From WLNJ01 sp037131165 (GTDB lineage Bacteria; Actinomycetota; Thermoleophilia; Solirubrobacterales; Solirubrobacteraceae), in assembly GCA_037131165.1 (NCBI GenBank), contig JBAXRO010000008.1, positions 1-45,208 on the forward strand: 45,208 nt of DNA, in the 5' to 3' direction. Shown one piece after another: positions 7,556 through 15,482 of this stretch. Position 1 is the stretch's first letter; each line of letters opens with the position of its first letter. The notes under the pieces are model-generated. The model had not been told where the DNA came from. It saw only the letters and a list, made by a program, of their open reading frames with translations, and ran no database searches. The position numbers and the translations under genes are program-made.

Positions 7556-9847
7556 TTACCTGGCTCGGCCCGAGCCCGAACCGAGCGAGGCAGAGGCCTT
7601 TGCGGTCATCTGCCTGTGGCTGCCTGCCGAGCGAGTTCGCTTCTGGTGGCGCTTGAGCTTGTGGCGCGCTGCCCTGTGCGCCCGGCGCGAGACAAGGTTG
7701 TTGGCAACTTGACTCGACACTGCCGATGACGCCTCAGCGGACTGGCCGTTGGTCGTGAGCGTCGCCGTCACCCTGAGGTAGTTGCCGACGTCGGCGGCGA
7801 CGGGCCGGTACCACTGGCTGTTGGTGCCAACGGCGGTCGTGCATGAATTCGCATCGGTCGTCGTGCAACGCTGCCATTGGAACGCAACGGTGCTGGTGCC
7901 GGCGATGTAGCCGCCCCAAGTCCCGAATGACGTGTGCAGGTTCGTCCCCTTCTTCGGCGCGCCGTCGACAAGCCCCTGGTTCAGGGTTGGGGCCGTGGTG
8001 TTGGAGGGCCCAACCACACCCGACAGACCGGTCAACCATTCCCCGTCGCTCGAGATCGCCCTCAACCGAACCTGATTCCCGATATCAGCATTTCGCGTAC
8101 CCCACCAAGCACCGTCGGCGCCCGAACCAATGATTGCTGAGCAGCTCGAAGCGTCATTGAGGATTGAGCAGCGCTGCCAAGCGAACAGTGGACGGCTCAA
8201 CAAATCGAGATCGGTCGCCTTCACGACCGTGCCGCGAAGTACCGGAGCACTGCCCGTATCCACCTGAAATGCACGCTGAACCTCGAGATCGTTCCAGGTC
8301 GGGTCGGTCCCAAAACCGGTTACGCCGCCAACCAAGACGGCCTTCGCTCCGGCTGCGACGCAATTGAAGACGTTCTGTCCCATCAGAGTCGGGGCATCGC
8401 CCTTGAAGACAACTCTTGAGAGGCTCGACGCGTCTTGGAAGGCGCCGTCTCCAATGGTCGTCACGGAGGCGGGAAGCGTTATGGATGTAAGGCCACTCGC
8501 TTCCTTAAACGCGCCGCCGGCAATCGTCGCCAGCTGGGATCCAACCGCAAAGGTAACGCTCGTCACGCCTGAAGCATCAAACGCCCTGAAGCCCAAACTC
8601 GTCACAGAAGCCGGGATCGTTATCGACGTGAGAGCAAGAGTGCGCTTAAACGCAATTTCACCAATCGTCGTGAGGCTCCCCGGCAACGTGATGCTCGTCA
8701 GGGAAGTGTTGTTCGCGAACGCGGACGCCCCGATCCTCGTAACCGGCTCGCCCCCGATTGAGGCGGGGATCGTAAGCGCGGTCAGCGGGCACGGATCCAA
8801 AGCACAGCCGGTGATGGTCACCTCGCCACCGGAAGAGCTGGACGTAAGCAAACTCGCGACCGTCAGGCCATAGAAGTCAGAACCGACCGCCCCGTAACCG
8901 GTATAGCCGGGTGCCACATAGGCGATTGCTCCGCTCGCAACGCGCTGAAACGCTTCTGGGTCTACCGAAGGTAAGTCTCCGAGGAAGGCGACGCTACTCA
9001 GGCCTGAGTTGAAGAATGCGAGTTCGCCGATACTCGTTACAGAGGCGGGAATCGATATTGAACGAAGGTTAGGGGTGCCCTTGAACGCGCGCCCATCAAT
9101 CGACGCGAGTTGAGAGCCTGGGGCAAACGTAACGCTCGCCACGCCCGAGAGAGCGAACGCCGACGGGCCAATGCTGGTTACCGAAGCCGGAATCGTGATC
9201 GACGCAAGATCAGACGTGCCATAAAAAGCGCCGTCAGCAAAAGTCGTGAGCTGAGAACCAGCCTCGAAAGAAACGCTCGTCAGGCCCGAACCCTGGAACG
9301 CCGACGAGCCAATGCTGGTTACCGAAGCCGGAATCGTTATCGATGCAAGACCAGAAGCTCCCTCAAACGCGGAGTCACCAATCGTCGCGAGCTCAGAACC
9401 AGCCGCGAACGAAACGCTCGTCAGACCCGAACCCTTGAACGCCACCGAGCCAATGCTCGTTACCGAAGCCGGAATCGATATCGACCTAAGGCCAGCGTCG
9501 AACGCGAACGCGTGAACACCGATCGCCGTAACGGGCTCGCCCCCGATCGAGTCAGGGATCGTCAGTGTCTCTGCGCAGGGGTCAGAGTTGCAGCCTGTGA
9601 TCGTGACTGACGTGCCGTTGCTCGTGTAGATGAAGTCGCCGAGGGTGTCAGCAAATGAAGCCGATGGCAGTGCCAGCGCCGCGGTTGCGACGAGAACCAA
9701 TGCGGCGGCGAGGGCGACGCCAAGTCGGTTACGGCTGAGGCGAGGGCTTCCTGGATGACTCTGAAGGGCTGCGGCTTGCCTAGTCATCGGATGAGGTGGT
9801 GCCAAAACCGTCGACTGGACTGAACCCTCGCCTGCTGAACCGAACAT
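7556..9847 (-). CDS. Secreted BspA-type leucine-rich-repeat protein
   Basis: 763 residues from the ATG at 9847, preceded by GGGAGAGG; the open frame runs further upstream but without a better start. Residues ~40-67 form a signal peptide (R-N-R-L-G then a hydrophobic core ending A-S-F-A). Two modules follow. Each begins with V-T-I-T-G-C...D-P-C and L-T-I-P-x-S-I-G-G-E-P-V-T and continues with LRR_5 repeats of 23-24 residues (A-F...L-x-S-I-T-I-P-A-S-V-T-S-I-G). The C-terminal third has two Ig-like segments with W-Q-R-C and a final Lys/Arg/His-rich tail. Such proteins sit at the cell surface and often bind other cells or matrices. No LPXTG motif is seen; the basic tail may hold it to the envelope. 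Confidence 0.85.
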   Translation of the reverse strand: MFGSAGEGSVQSTVLAPPHPMTRQAAALQSHPGSPRLSRNRLGVALAAALVLVATAALALPSASFADTLGDFIYTSNGTSVTITGCNSDPCAETLTIPDSIGGEPVTAIGVHAFAFDAGLRSISIPASVTSIGSVAFKGSGLTSVSFAAGSELATIGDSAFEGASGLASITIPASVTSIGSSAFQGSGLTSVSFEAGSQLTTFADGAFYGTSDLASITIPASVTSIGPSAFALSGVASVTFAPGSQLASIDGRAFKGTPNLRSISIPASVTSIGELAFFNSGLSSVAFLGDLPSVDPEAFQRVASGAIAYVAPGYTGYGAVGSDFYGLTVASLLTSSSSGGEVTITGCALDPCPLTALTIPASIGGEPVTRIGASAFANNTSLTSITLPGSLTTIGEIAFKRTLALTSITIPASVTSLGFRAFDASGVTSVTFAVGSQLATIAGGAFKEASGLTSITLPASVTTIGDGAFQDASSLSRVVFKGDAPTLMGQNVFNCVAAGAKAVLVGGVTGFGTDPTWNDLEVQRAFQVDTGSAPVLRGTVVKATDLDLLSRPLFAWQRCSILNDASSCSAIIGSGADGAWWGTRNADIGNQVRLRAISSDGEWLTGLSGVVGPSNTTAPTLNQGLVDGAPKKGTNLHTSFGTWGGYIAGTSTVAFQWQRCTTTDANSCTTAVGTNSQWYRPVAADVGNYLRVTATLTTNGQSAEASSAVSSQVANNLVSRRAHRAARHKLKRHQKRTRSAGSHRQMTAKASASLGSGSGRAR
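9027..9590 (-). repeat. 141-bp tandem coding repeats in the LRR gene
   Basis: Four near-identical copies of the C-C-A-A-T-G-C-T-x-G-T-T-A-C segment begin at 9027, 9168, 9309 and 9450, exactly 141 nt apart. The period encodes 47 residues, that is two LRR_5 units. The high DNA similarity between copies suggests recent duplication or ongoing homogenisation. Confidence 0.8.
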
Positions 9848-10064
9848 TGCCTCTCCCTGCAGTTGGTTGGTTGACTGCCTCAGGGATGGCCTTCGAATCC
9901 CCCGATCATGCGCACGGCGACACGGGGGAAGCAGCGATTTTAGGCGCCTCCAATAGCCCCTGCGGCCGCTATTAGAGCAGACTCTGATGCTCGCCGCAAG
10001 CCTCCCGCAGAGGAGACGCCAGGAGCCCAAGGGCTTGAGCGAGCCTTCGTGATCCGAGGCAGAG

Positions 10065-10691
10065 TCAGCCGGGAAGCGAGGGCAACACGTCGGCAAAGAG
10101 AAGCTCGAAGCGCTTGGATACAGCAGCCTCGAGTTCAGGCCGGGTAATCGACCCGCGCTTGAACTCGTAGGCCAACGCCTGGAAGGCAATCAACTCCGAG
10201 TAAACCACGGCGACGACTGCTTCGAGCCTCTTTGATTCGTCCAAGCTGAAGCGGGCCAAGCCCGCAGCAATCGCTCGCTGCTGCTCATCCCAACGCTCAC
10301 CGACGGTGGGACTCAGGCGATCACGCTCAGGCCCGAACAGCCAGACGGCAGGCACAGACTCGATCCAATCGATGCAATTCGTGACCACCTGGTCAACCCG
10401 TTCGCGCAACTGCTTCCTCGAAACGGGTGCTTCAGTCGGGAACCCACCGAAGAACTCGGAGATCCGCGCTGCAGAATCCATCGCGATCTGATTGACGAGG
10501 CCGTCGAGCACGCCGCCTGGGAAGTAGTGGTAGAGCAACTGCTCGGATACGCCTGCCTCGTCGGCTACGGCCTGAATCGTCCAATTGGCATCGCGCGCAA
10601 GCACCCGCAGGCCAGCTTCCACAAGCTGCGCCCGCCGAGCATCAGGCGCCATTCGCTCGCGCTGCTCGACCCGCTTTTCCTCCGTAGCCAT
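10065..10691 (-). CDS. TetR-family transcriptional regulator
   Basis: 208 residues. The N-terminal HTH is clear at ~18-62: R-R-A-Q-L-V-E-A-G-L, W-T-I-Q-A-V-A-D-E-A-G-V-S-E-Q-L-L-Y-H-Y-F-P. The remainder is helical and would form the ligand-binding and dimer domain. The start ATG lies 6 nt after TAGGGT on the minus strand, pointing to a leaderless transcript. There is no adjacent enzyme gene in the same or divergent direction that clearly would be its target; the secreted LRR gene lies downstream in the same direction, and the antitoxin/PIN pair is divergent. The ligand is unknown. Confidence 0.88.
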   Translation of the reverse strand: MATEEKRVEQRERMAPDARRAQLVEAGLRVLARDANWTIQAVADEAGVSEQLLYHYFPGGVLDGLVNQIAMDSAARISEFFGGFPTEAPVSRKQLRERVDQVVTNCIDWIESVPAVWLFGPERDRLSPTVGERWDEQQRAIAAGLARFSLDESKRLEAVVAVVYSELIAFQALAYEFKRGSITRPELEAAVSKRFELLFADVLPSLPG

Positions 10692-11002
10692 GCGGGCACC
10701 CTAGACCCACACGCCCCCGCTTGGTCGAGGAGCACCTCGGGGCAGGCGACGGGCGGGGTACCCAAGCGGCGGCCCGATGAATCGGTCGGGGCCTGGCTCG
10801 TGATTCGATCTGGCGAGAATCTGTGGAGAGTGCGGAGCTCTTGCCAAGAATCAGTAACGAGATCGAGCAGATCGGCTTGGTCACCGGGCATCGATGCAAT
10901 CGTCATCCCCATGAACGCAGACGCAGGGAGTGCGACACCAGGTGCCACACCGTCGGCTATGCTGATGACTTGCCCACGAACCATCGCCGCATCGGACTGG
11001 TC
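10692..11002. other. Divergent intergenic region
   Basis: 311 nt between the TetR gene (minus) and the antitoxin-like gene (plus). Besides the TetR -10 box I see a TATGCT (10958-10963) that could serve the plus-strand pair. No strong palindrome or RNA-like hairpin stands out. Open frames here have poor codon bias and no homology I recognise. Confidence 0.4.
10698..10703 (-). promoter_or_regulatory. -10 box of the TetR gene
   Basis: TAGGGT on the minus strand, 6 nt before the ATG; no convincing -35. Confidence 0.4.
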
Positions 11003-11401
11003 ATGGACCCCGTAGTCGTCGAGGCCCTCGATGTCCTGCGCAGGGCGCCCGCGACGGTGTCGAGCTCCGCCGAAGCCGCACTCGTCCGGCGAGCCCTGCT
11101 CGAGGGTGTCGCCCTGGAGTCGGTCATCGAGGCGGCCGCCTCCGGCGGCAAGGCCAGCGATGACGCCCGCCGCGTACTCGTCCTGCTCACGTCGCTGCTC
11201 GACGACATCGACGGTCTGCCCGCACAGGTCAAGGCTGAAGTGGTCGCCCGGCTGCATTCACTCGACCTCAGCCCGAACCTTCGCGATCTGCGCAAGCGCC
11301 AGTTGGAGCTCCTCGAGACGCCCGACCCATGGGGCGAGGTTGCGGTCGAGCTCAAGGAACGGCTGGACCACGAGGACCCACTCGCGGCCGATGCGGCCTG
11401 A
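11003..11401 (+). CDS. Putative antitoxin partner of a PIN toxin
   Basis: 132 residues from the ATG at 11003; the frame is open to 10823 but the extra residues look non-coding. The protein is highly helical and acidic: A-L-D-V-L-R-R-A-P, repeated A/V/L-rich helices, and a C-terminal region L-R-K-R-Q-L-E-L-L-E-T-P-D-P-W-G-E. No ribbon-helix-helix or AbrB motif typical of VapB is visible, so assignment as antitoxin rests only on its position directly before a PIN-domain gene (10 nt between stop and start). It could instead be an unrelated small protein. Confidence 0.6.
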   Translation: MDPVVVEALDVLRRAPATVSSSAEAALVRRALLEGVALESVIEAAASGGKASDDARRVLVLLTSLLDDIDGLPAQVKAEVVARLHSLDLSPNLRDLRKRQLELLETPDPWGEVAVELKERLDHEDPLAADAA

Positions 11402-11411
11402 AGGTCTTCCA

Positions 11412-11861
11412 GTGCGGTGGATCGTCGACACCTCGGCGTGGGCGAGGCGTGACAAGCCTGCCGTGCGCGACCAGATCAAGTCGATCCTCGAAGAGAGCGA
11501 CGAGAGCCGCCTGGTGCTGGCGCCGACCGTGATGCTGGAGCTGCTGCGCGGACCGCAGGGCGACGCCGTCGCCGCCGAACGCTCCCGCCTGCTCGACCAC
11601 ATGGAGTTGCTCAGCGCAGACACGGAGACGTTCGCCCTCGCAGCAGACGCCATGGAGCGCATGGCAGAGTGGGCACCAGAGGGTCACCGGGTCGCAACCG
11701 CCGACCTGCTCACTGCAGCCCTCGCACACCAGCACCGGGGTGGAGTGATCCACATCGACCGCGACTTCTTGGAACTCGCCGAGCGCAGCGGACTCACCTT
11801 CGAGGAACGCATGCTCGCCGCGCCGAGCCACGAACGCCAGTCACTGAAAGGGCACCCGTAA
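11412..11861 (+). CDS. PIN-domain ribonuclease, VapC-like toxin
   Basis: 149 residues from the GTG at 11412, with GAAGG 7 nt upstream; an ATG at 11391 overlapping the previous stop would add 7 residues. PIN acidic residues are in place: D6 in I-V-D-T-S-A-W, E43 in M-L-E-L-L-R-G, D98 in T-A-D-L-L, and D116/D118 in H-I-D-R-D-F. VapC toxins cleave tRNA or rRNA and are held in check by the product of the gene before them. The length is normal, with a slightly long C-terminal tail. Nothing suggests inactivation. Confidence 0.85.
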   Translation: MRWIVDTSAWARRDKPAVRDQIKSILEESDESRLVLAPTVMLELLRGPQGDAVAAERSRLLDHMELLSADTETFALAADAMERMAEWAPEGHRVATADLLTAALAHQHRGGVIHIDRDFLELAERSGLTFEERMLAAPSHERQSLKGHP

Positions 11862-11882
11862 GAGCTACACTCGTGAGTCTCA

Positions 11883-12284
11883 ATGGTGTCGGCGCGAATA
11901 TCCAAGCTGGTGCCTGTGACACTGCTGATCATGGCCTTTACGATCCTGTTTGCTGCCTCGGGCAATGCTGCGAGCGGCCCTGACTCGGGCCCGCGGGCCA
12001 AGTCAGCAGGTACCGTGCGCTGCTCTGACTTGGTGTTCACGAACCGCTATCGAGGCAGGACGTACAGAGACCGCGTCCGATCGATAAGGGCGACGAACGT
12101 TTCCTGCTCTTACGGCAAGCGGGCGCTTCTTGGGCACATGACCGGCAAGAGCCGGCAGATTTCCGTGCCCTATGGGGTACCGCCGAACAGGTTGGGCACT
12201 TGGCTCTGCTACGGCCCCCACACGGGAGGCGTTGTCTGCACCAGGAGCAGGGGAACTCAATCGATCTCGGGCAACTACGGTTAG
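11883..12284 (+). CDS. Small secreted protein of unknown function
   Basis: 133 residues. A signal peptide fills residues 1-30 (basic start, hydrophobic V-T-L-L-I-M-A-F-T-I-L-F, A-x-G-N-A-A cleavage region). The mature part has four cysteines (R-C-S-D, V-S-C-S-Y, W-L-C-Y-G, V-V-C-T-R) that could form two disulfides, and is basic. A TACACT box lies 11 nt before the ATG. Small exported proteins of this kind (variable, with C-S-x and R-x-x-x-R repeats) are common in soil actinobacteria; I cannot name a family. Confidence 0.7.
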   Translation: MVSARISKLVPVTLLIMAFTILFAASGNAASGPDSGPRAKSAGTVRCSDLVFTNRYRGRTYRDRVRSIRATNVSCSYGKRALLGHMTGKSRQISVPYGVPPNRLGTWLCYGPHTGGVVCTRSRGTQSISGNYG

Positions 12285-12622
12285 CGAGCATTCACCGCGG
12301 GATCAGTTCGGGGCTGCTGGGGTCAAGGAGGATCCGAAGCTGCCTTGCGAAGGGGTGTCGTTGTTCGGCGGCACCAGCAAAGTGTCCGGACCCTTCCGAA
12401 TGGCACGAGAACAGAACTGGTCCGGACCCCTCTTCAAGGCTCGGAGAAGAACAGATCAGGACGTTTCGGAAGGCCGTCGCATCGACGGGTCAGACGGAGC
12501 AAACCCCCGATCAGCCCTGTGGCTCAGCCGTTCCCGGATAGAATTTCCGCCCGGTATCCGACGAGTTCAGGTCTGCGTGAAGCTGCGTGGCTGCGAACCG
12601 CTCACGAAAGGGGCGAAAGACA
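12285..12622. other. Intergenic region with paired GTCCGGACC sites
   Basis: 338 nt. The only structure I see is GTCCGGACCC at 12384-12393 and again at 12420-12429 (36 nt apart), each containing the self-complementary GTCCGGAC. Open frames here lack good starts and codon bias. Confidence 0.4.
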
Positions 12623-13156
12623 ATGAAGAGGACAGCTTTCCGGGTTGCCGGCGTGACGCTTGCGATCGCACTTCCAGGCTGCGGGGGCAATGGCAACGTC
12701 GAGAACTTCACCTTGGTCCAACCAAGTGCAGACAAGCAAACGGTCGATATCGCTCCCAGCGGCCCTTCGAAGGGCGACGTCCTCTACTGGGACGGCCCGC
12801 TAACGGAGAACGGCAAAGAGGTCGGCCACATTCAGGGGGCGACTGAGACGATTGCCCTCCCCTCGGACCTGACTTGGACCAAGCAAGTCAAGCCCAGCGG
12901 CTCCGTGAGCTCTGCAACCGAGAACCTGACGCTCAGCAAGTCGACCCTGTTCCTCGGTGGCGACGACACGATCATCAGCGAAGGCCAGATCTTCTACGAG
13001 ACCAAGCCCGGCGCCACGATCAAGAGCAACGTCCCACAGATCCGCTCGATCATTGGCGGAACAGGCAAGTACAAGTTTGCCCGCGGGCAGATGACCATCA
13101 CGAAGACGGCAACGAACGCCTACGAATTCAGGATCGAGGTCAATACCGGGTCCTGA
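12623..13156 (+). CDS. Putative lipoprotein, allene-oxide-cyclase/dirigent-like barrel
   Basis: 177 residues from the ATG at 12623. The N-terminus (M-K-R-T-A-F-R-V-A-G-V-T-L) ends in the lipobox L-P-G-C, so Cys19 would be lipidated and the protein anchored to the outer face of the membrane. The rest is beta-rich; the C-terminal S-I-I-G-G-T-G-K-Y-K-F-A-R-G-Q-M-T-I is the signature stretch of allene oxide cyclase/dirigent barrel proteins, where bacterial members have no assigned activity. It stands alone, with 340 nt before it and about 200 nt after. Confidence 0.65.
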   Translation: MKRTAFRVAGVTLAIALPGCGGNGNVENFTLVQPSADKQTVDIAPSGPSKGDVLYWDGPLTENGKEVGHIQGATETIALPSDLTWTKQVKPSGSVSSATENLTLSKSTLFLGGDDTIISEGQIFYETKPGATIKSNVPQIRSIIGGTGKYKFARGQMTITKTATNAYEFRIEVNTGS

Positions 13157-13352
13157 CCGCACCCGACCCCGAGTTCTACTGACCGAGTGCGCGGGCCTCG
13201 GTCAGCAGCTTGGCCGCCCCCTCGCCAGCCAACCAACCGGTCATCTGTGCCGCCAGCAGACTCCTGCCCCGGCTTGTCGCCGTCGTCGGAGGATGGTCGG
13301 GCCCGGGCCAAGCTCTCGCGGACTAGCATCCGAGCGGGCCGGGACCGAAGAG

Positions 13353-14069
13353 ATGACCCACACCGACAATCCAGACACGGCGCCTGAGCTGCCGCCCACG
13401 CCGGATGCAGCTGGCGAGATTCGCGACAAGGCTCGCAACCTTCACCCGATCCGACTGGTGCCGTTCGTGGCCGTCGTCGTCCTCATCAACGTTGTCAACC
13501 TGATCTGGACGCTCAAGATCCACTCGTTGCTCTGGAGGTGGACGGAGCTCAACGACTGGGTCGTAGTAACCAGCTGGGTCGCGAACAGCGTATTCGCACT
13601 CTTGCTGGTGTTCGCGCTCTACGCGGTGGCGACGCGGCACAGGCGTGCGCCGCAGATAGCCCTGCCGATGATGCTCGTCTACCTCTCGGTGGCGACGATC
13701 AACGTCTTGATCAACATCACCATCCTGATCATCGCCCCAGGCTTCTCTCGAGGGCAACAGCTCAGCCTGATCATCGTCCTGGGCCTCTCGTTCACTGCGA
13801 TAACACTGGTCTACTCGCTCTGGTATCAGATCGCCGACACCCATCTCAAGGGCGGCGCGCTTGACTTCCCCCCGAACGCGAACGACCCTGACGAACCTCC
13901 GAAATGGTTCGACTACCTCGTGGTCGCGTTCTTCACCAACTCGACCTTTGGCCCCACGCTCGAGAACGTAAGGACGCGGCCGGCGAAGGCGATCATGATG
14001 TCGCAGACGGCTCTTTCAGTGCTGGTCCTGGTCGTCCTCGTCGCGCGCATTGTCACTTCGACTCGATAG
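13353..14069 (+). CDS. DUF1345-like integral membrane protein
   Basis: 238 residues from the ATG at 13353 (GAAGAG just upstream, TAGCAT -10 at 13325). After a soluble ~35-residue N-terminus there are about five membrane helices: P-F-V-A-V-V-V-L-I-N, a segment at W-V-A-N-S-V-F-A-L-L-L-V-F, M-M-L-V-Y-L-S-V-A-T-I, a long one at L-S-L-I-I-V-L-G-L, and a last one L-S-V-L-V-L-V-V-L-V. Before the final helix D-Y-L-V-V-A-F-F-T-N-S-T-F-G-P-T matches the pore-loop-like D-F-L-Y-x-A-F-T...F-x-P-T block of DUF1345 proteins. Ion conduction is possible but unproven. Confidence 0.65.
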   Translation: MTHTDNPDTAPELPPTPDAAGEIRDKARNLHPIRLVPFVAVVVLINVVNLIWTLKIHSLLWRWTELNDWVVVTSWVANSVFALLLVFALYAVATRHRRAPQIALPMMLVYLSVATINVLINITILIIAPGFSRGQQLSLIIVLGLSFTAITLVYSLWYQIADTHLKGGALDFPPNANDPDEPPKWFDYLVVAFFTNSTFGPTLENVRTRPAKAIMMSQTALSVLVLVVLVARIVTSTR

Positions 14070-14099
14070 AGGCGCAACTGAGTCGGGGAGCGCTCGGGG

Positions 14100-14105
14100 T
14101 AGATT
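14100..14105 (+). promoter_or_regulatory. -10 box, leaderless start of the 14112 gene
   Basis: TAGATT followed by exactly 6 nt and the GTG at 14112. Confidence 0.5.
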
Positions 14106-14111
14106 CCCCTC

Positions 14112-14486
14112 GTGCCCCTGCTCACCTCGCTCGGCCTGATCTCGCTCGCACTTGGCGGAGCGTCCGGCTGGCTGGTGCTCGCGGCCACCCAGAAGGCCGA
14201 GTGGTTCCGCTCCCATGGCGTGCCGGTGCCGCGCCGCTTCCTGCAGCTTCACATCGACTGGATCATGATGGGACTGATCCTGATCGCCGTCCAGGAGGTA
14301 GCGCCAGGGATGCCGGACTGGATCCGCGCGCTGATCGCGTTCGGCACGATGGCCAACCCGCTCCTCTTCGCCCCGCTCGCCTGGGGGCAACATGTCTCCG
14401 AGAACCCGATCTACCGGGTCGTCACGGTGATCTCGTTCGCTTCGCTCAGCATCGGCTTGCCGGCGCTTGCGATCTGGGCAATCTGA
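14112..14486 (+). CDS. Small four-helix membrane protein
   Basis: 124 residues from the GTG at 14112. Four hydrophobic segments are visible (L-I-S-L-A-L-G-G-A, W-I-M-M-G-L-I-L-I-A-V, N-P-L-L-F-A-P-L-A, V-I-S-F-A-S-L-S-I-G). Between helices 1 and 2 there is a conserved-looking F-R-S-H-G-V-P-V-P-R-R-F-L-Q-L-H-I-D-W, and a second H in G-Q-H-V-S-E-N. Two histidines near membrane edges could bind a metal or haem, but this is speculation. It ends 100 nt from the convergent rhodopsin gene. Confidence 0.6.
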   Translation: MPLLTSLGLISLALGGASGWLVLAATQKAEWFRSHGVPVPRRFLQLHIDWIMMGLILIAVQEVAPGMPDWIRALIAFGTMANPLLFAPLAWGQHVSENPIYRVVTVISFASLSIGLPALAIWAI

Positions 14487-14586
14487 GCGAGGCCAAGGGC
14501 CCCGCGGTAGACGGCGGCGGCGCGACCACCCGGCCACCCCGAACTCGGTCGGGATGGCGGGCAGCCGCGCCTGCGCGTCAGCGGCT

Positions 14587-15357
14587 TCAGCCGGCGGTGA
14601 CTGCTTCCTTCTCGGACGGCAGGTTCTTGGCGCCCATCACGAGGACGAGACCGAACCCTACCTTCGCGAGGAGGTCGATCACTGCGAAGACGGCGACTTC
14701 GGCGTTGAGGCTGATCGCGTCGGTGCCTTCGCTGCCGAGCAGCCAGAGCACCGGGTAGATGAACCAGAGGACCGTGAGGATCCCGAGCAGCTTCGTGTAG
14801 AGAGCTGCGGTCGCGCCACCGGTCGCTGTGGCCATCGCACGAACGGGTCCCCAGACGATCGCGAGCACGATCAGGAAGAACAGACAGCTGATCACGAACC
14901 ACGTGTACTTGTTGGTGTCATTGAGCGAGAGCGCCCCGAACAGGCCGGTGACGATCATCAGGATGTCGGCGCCGATGGCGGTGCCGACGAGTCCCCTGCC
15001 CTGCCCCTGCTTGACTGCCACGCCGATCAAGCCGATCAGCAGAAGCGGGGTCGTAACGACCCAGTCCACGTAACGCGCGACGAAGACGACCGTGTCGGTC
15101 GACTTGACGATGCCGCCGATCGGTGTCAGCAGCACGTCGGTCTGCGTGACCAGGATGTCGCCTTGGCCGCGAGCCATCAACAGGTAGGCCACTGCTGCGA
15201 TCGCACAGACGAAGAAGCTGGCGACGGCGTGGTGGGCGTGCTCACCGAGGCCTCGTCCGATCGCGCCGATCACAACGGCGCCGAGCGCCATGCCGATCGT
15301 GCCGATCCACAACCAGGTCTCCTGGGTTGAAGTAAGCAGGTTTACTGACGTTGACAC
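14587..15357 (-). CDS. Microbial rhodopsin, probable outward proton pump (D-T-G motif)
   Basis: 256 residues, seven helices. Start GTG at 15357 with GGAGGGG 5-6 nt upstream, one of the best ribosome sites in the window. Helix C reads A-R-Y-V-D-W-V-V-T-T-P-L-L-L-I-G, so bacteriorhodopsin positions Arg82/Asp85/Thr89/Asp96 are Arg95/Asp98/Thr102/Gly109. Helix G has D228 and the retinal lysine K232 (D-L-L-A-K-V-G-F-G). The proton-release pair is kept: E210 in G-S-E-G and E220. Asp85-like acceptor plus Thr89 marks a proton pump; the usual cytoplasmic donor is replaced by glycine, as in the known DTG group. Leu106 at the tuning site predicts green absorption. No retinal synthesis gene is in the window. 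Confidence 0.93.
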   Translation of the reverse strand: MSTSVNLLTSTQETWLWIGTIGMALGAVVIGAIGRGLGEHAHHAVASFFVCAIAAVAYLLMARGQGDILVTQTDVLLTPIGGIVKSTDTVVFVARYVDWVVTTPLLLIGLIGVAVKQGQGRGLVGTAIGADILMIVTGLFGALSLNDTNKYTWFVISCLFFLIVLAIVWGPVRAMATATGGATAALYTKLLGILTVLWFIYPVLWLLGSEGTDAISLNAEVAVFAVIDLLAKVGFGLVLVMGAKNLPSEKEAVTAG

Positions 15358-15482
15358 TGTTTCCCCTCCGGATTGGAACTACACGGGTGTCAGCGGCCAG
15401 AGCCGCGCACCCCTTTCTTACTGAGTACGAACTCTGTCATCAATCGCGGTCAACGTGCTTCCCGGGCCGCATCGGTGCAGCG

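Noticed and set aside
9027..9590. Regularly spaced repeats as a possible CRISPR array
   Set aside because: Period 141 nt with the whole unit similar, not short repeats with unrelated spacers; it is in frame and encodes LRR units.
9110..9610. Plus-strand open frame with repeated R-S-R-N-R units
   Set aside because: It is the antisense reading of the LRR repeats; the periodicity is explained by the 141-bp coding repeats.
14467..15330. Long open frame opposite the rhodopsin gene
   Set aside because: Sequence is D/E/R/G-rich shadow of the helices on the other strand, with no start signal or family pattern; the rhodopsin motifs are decisive for the minus strand.
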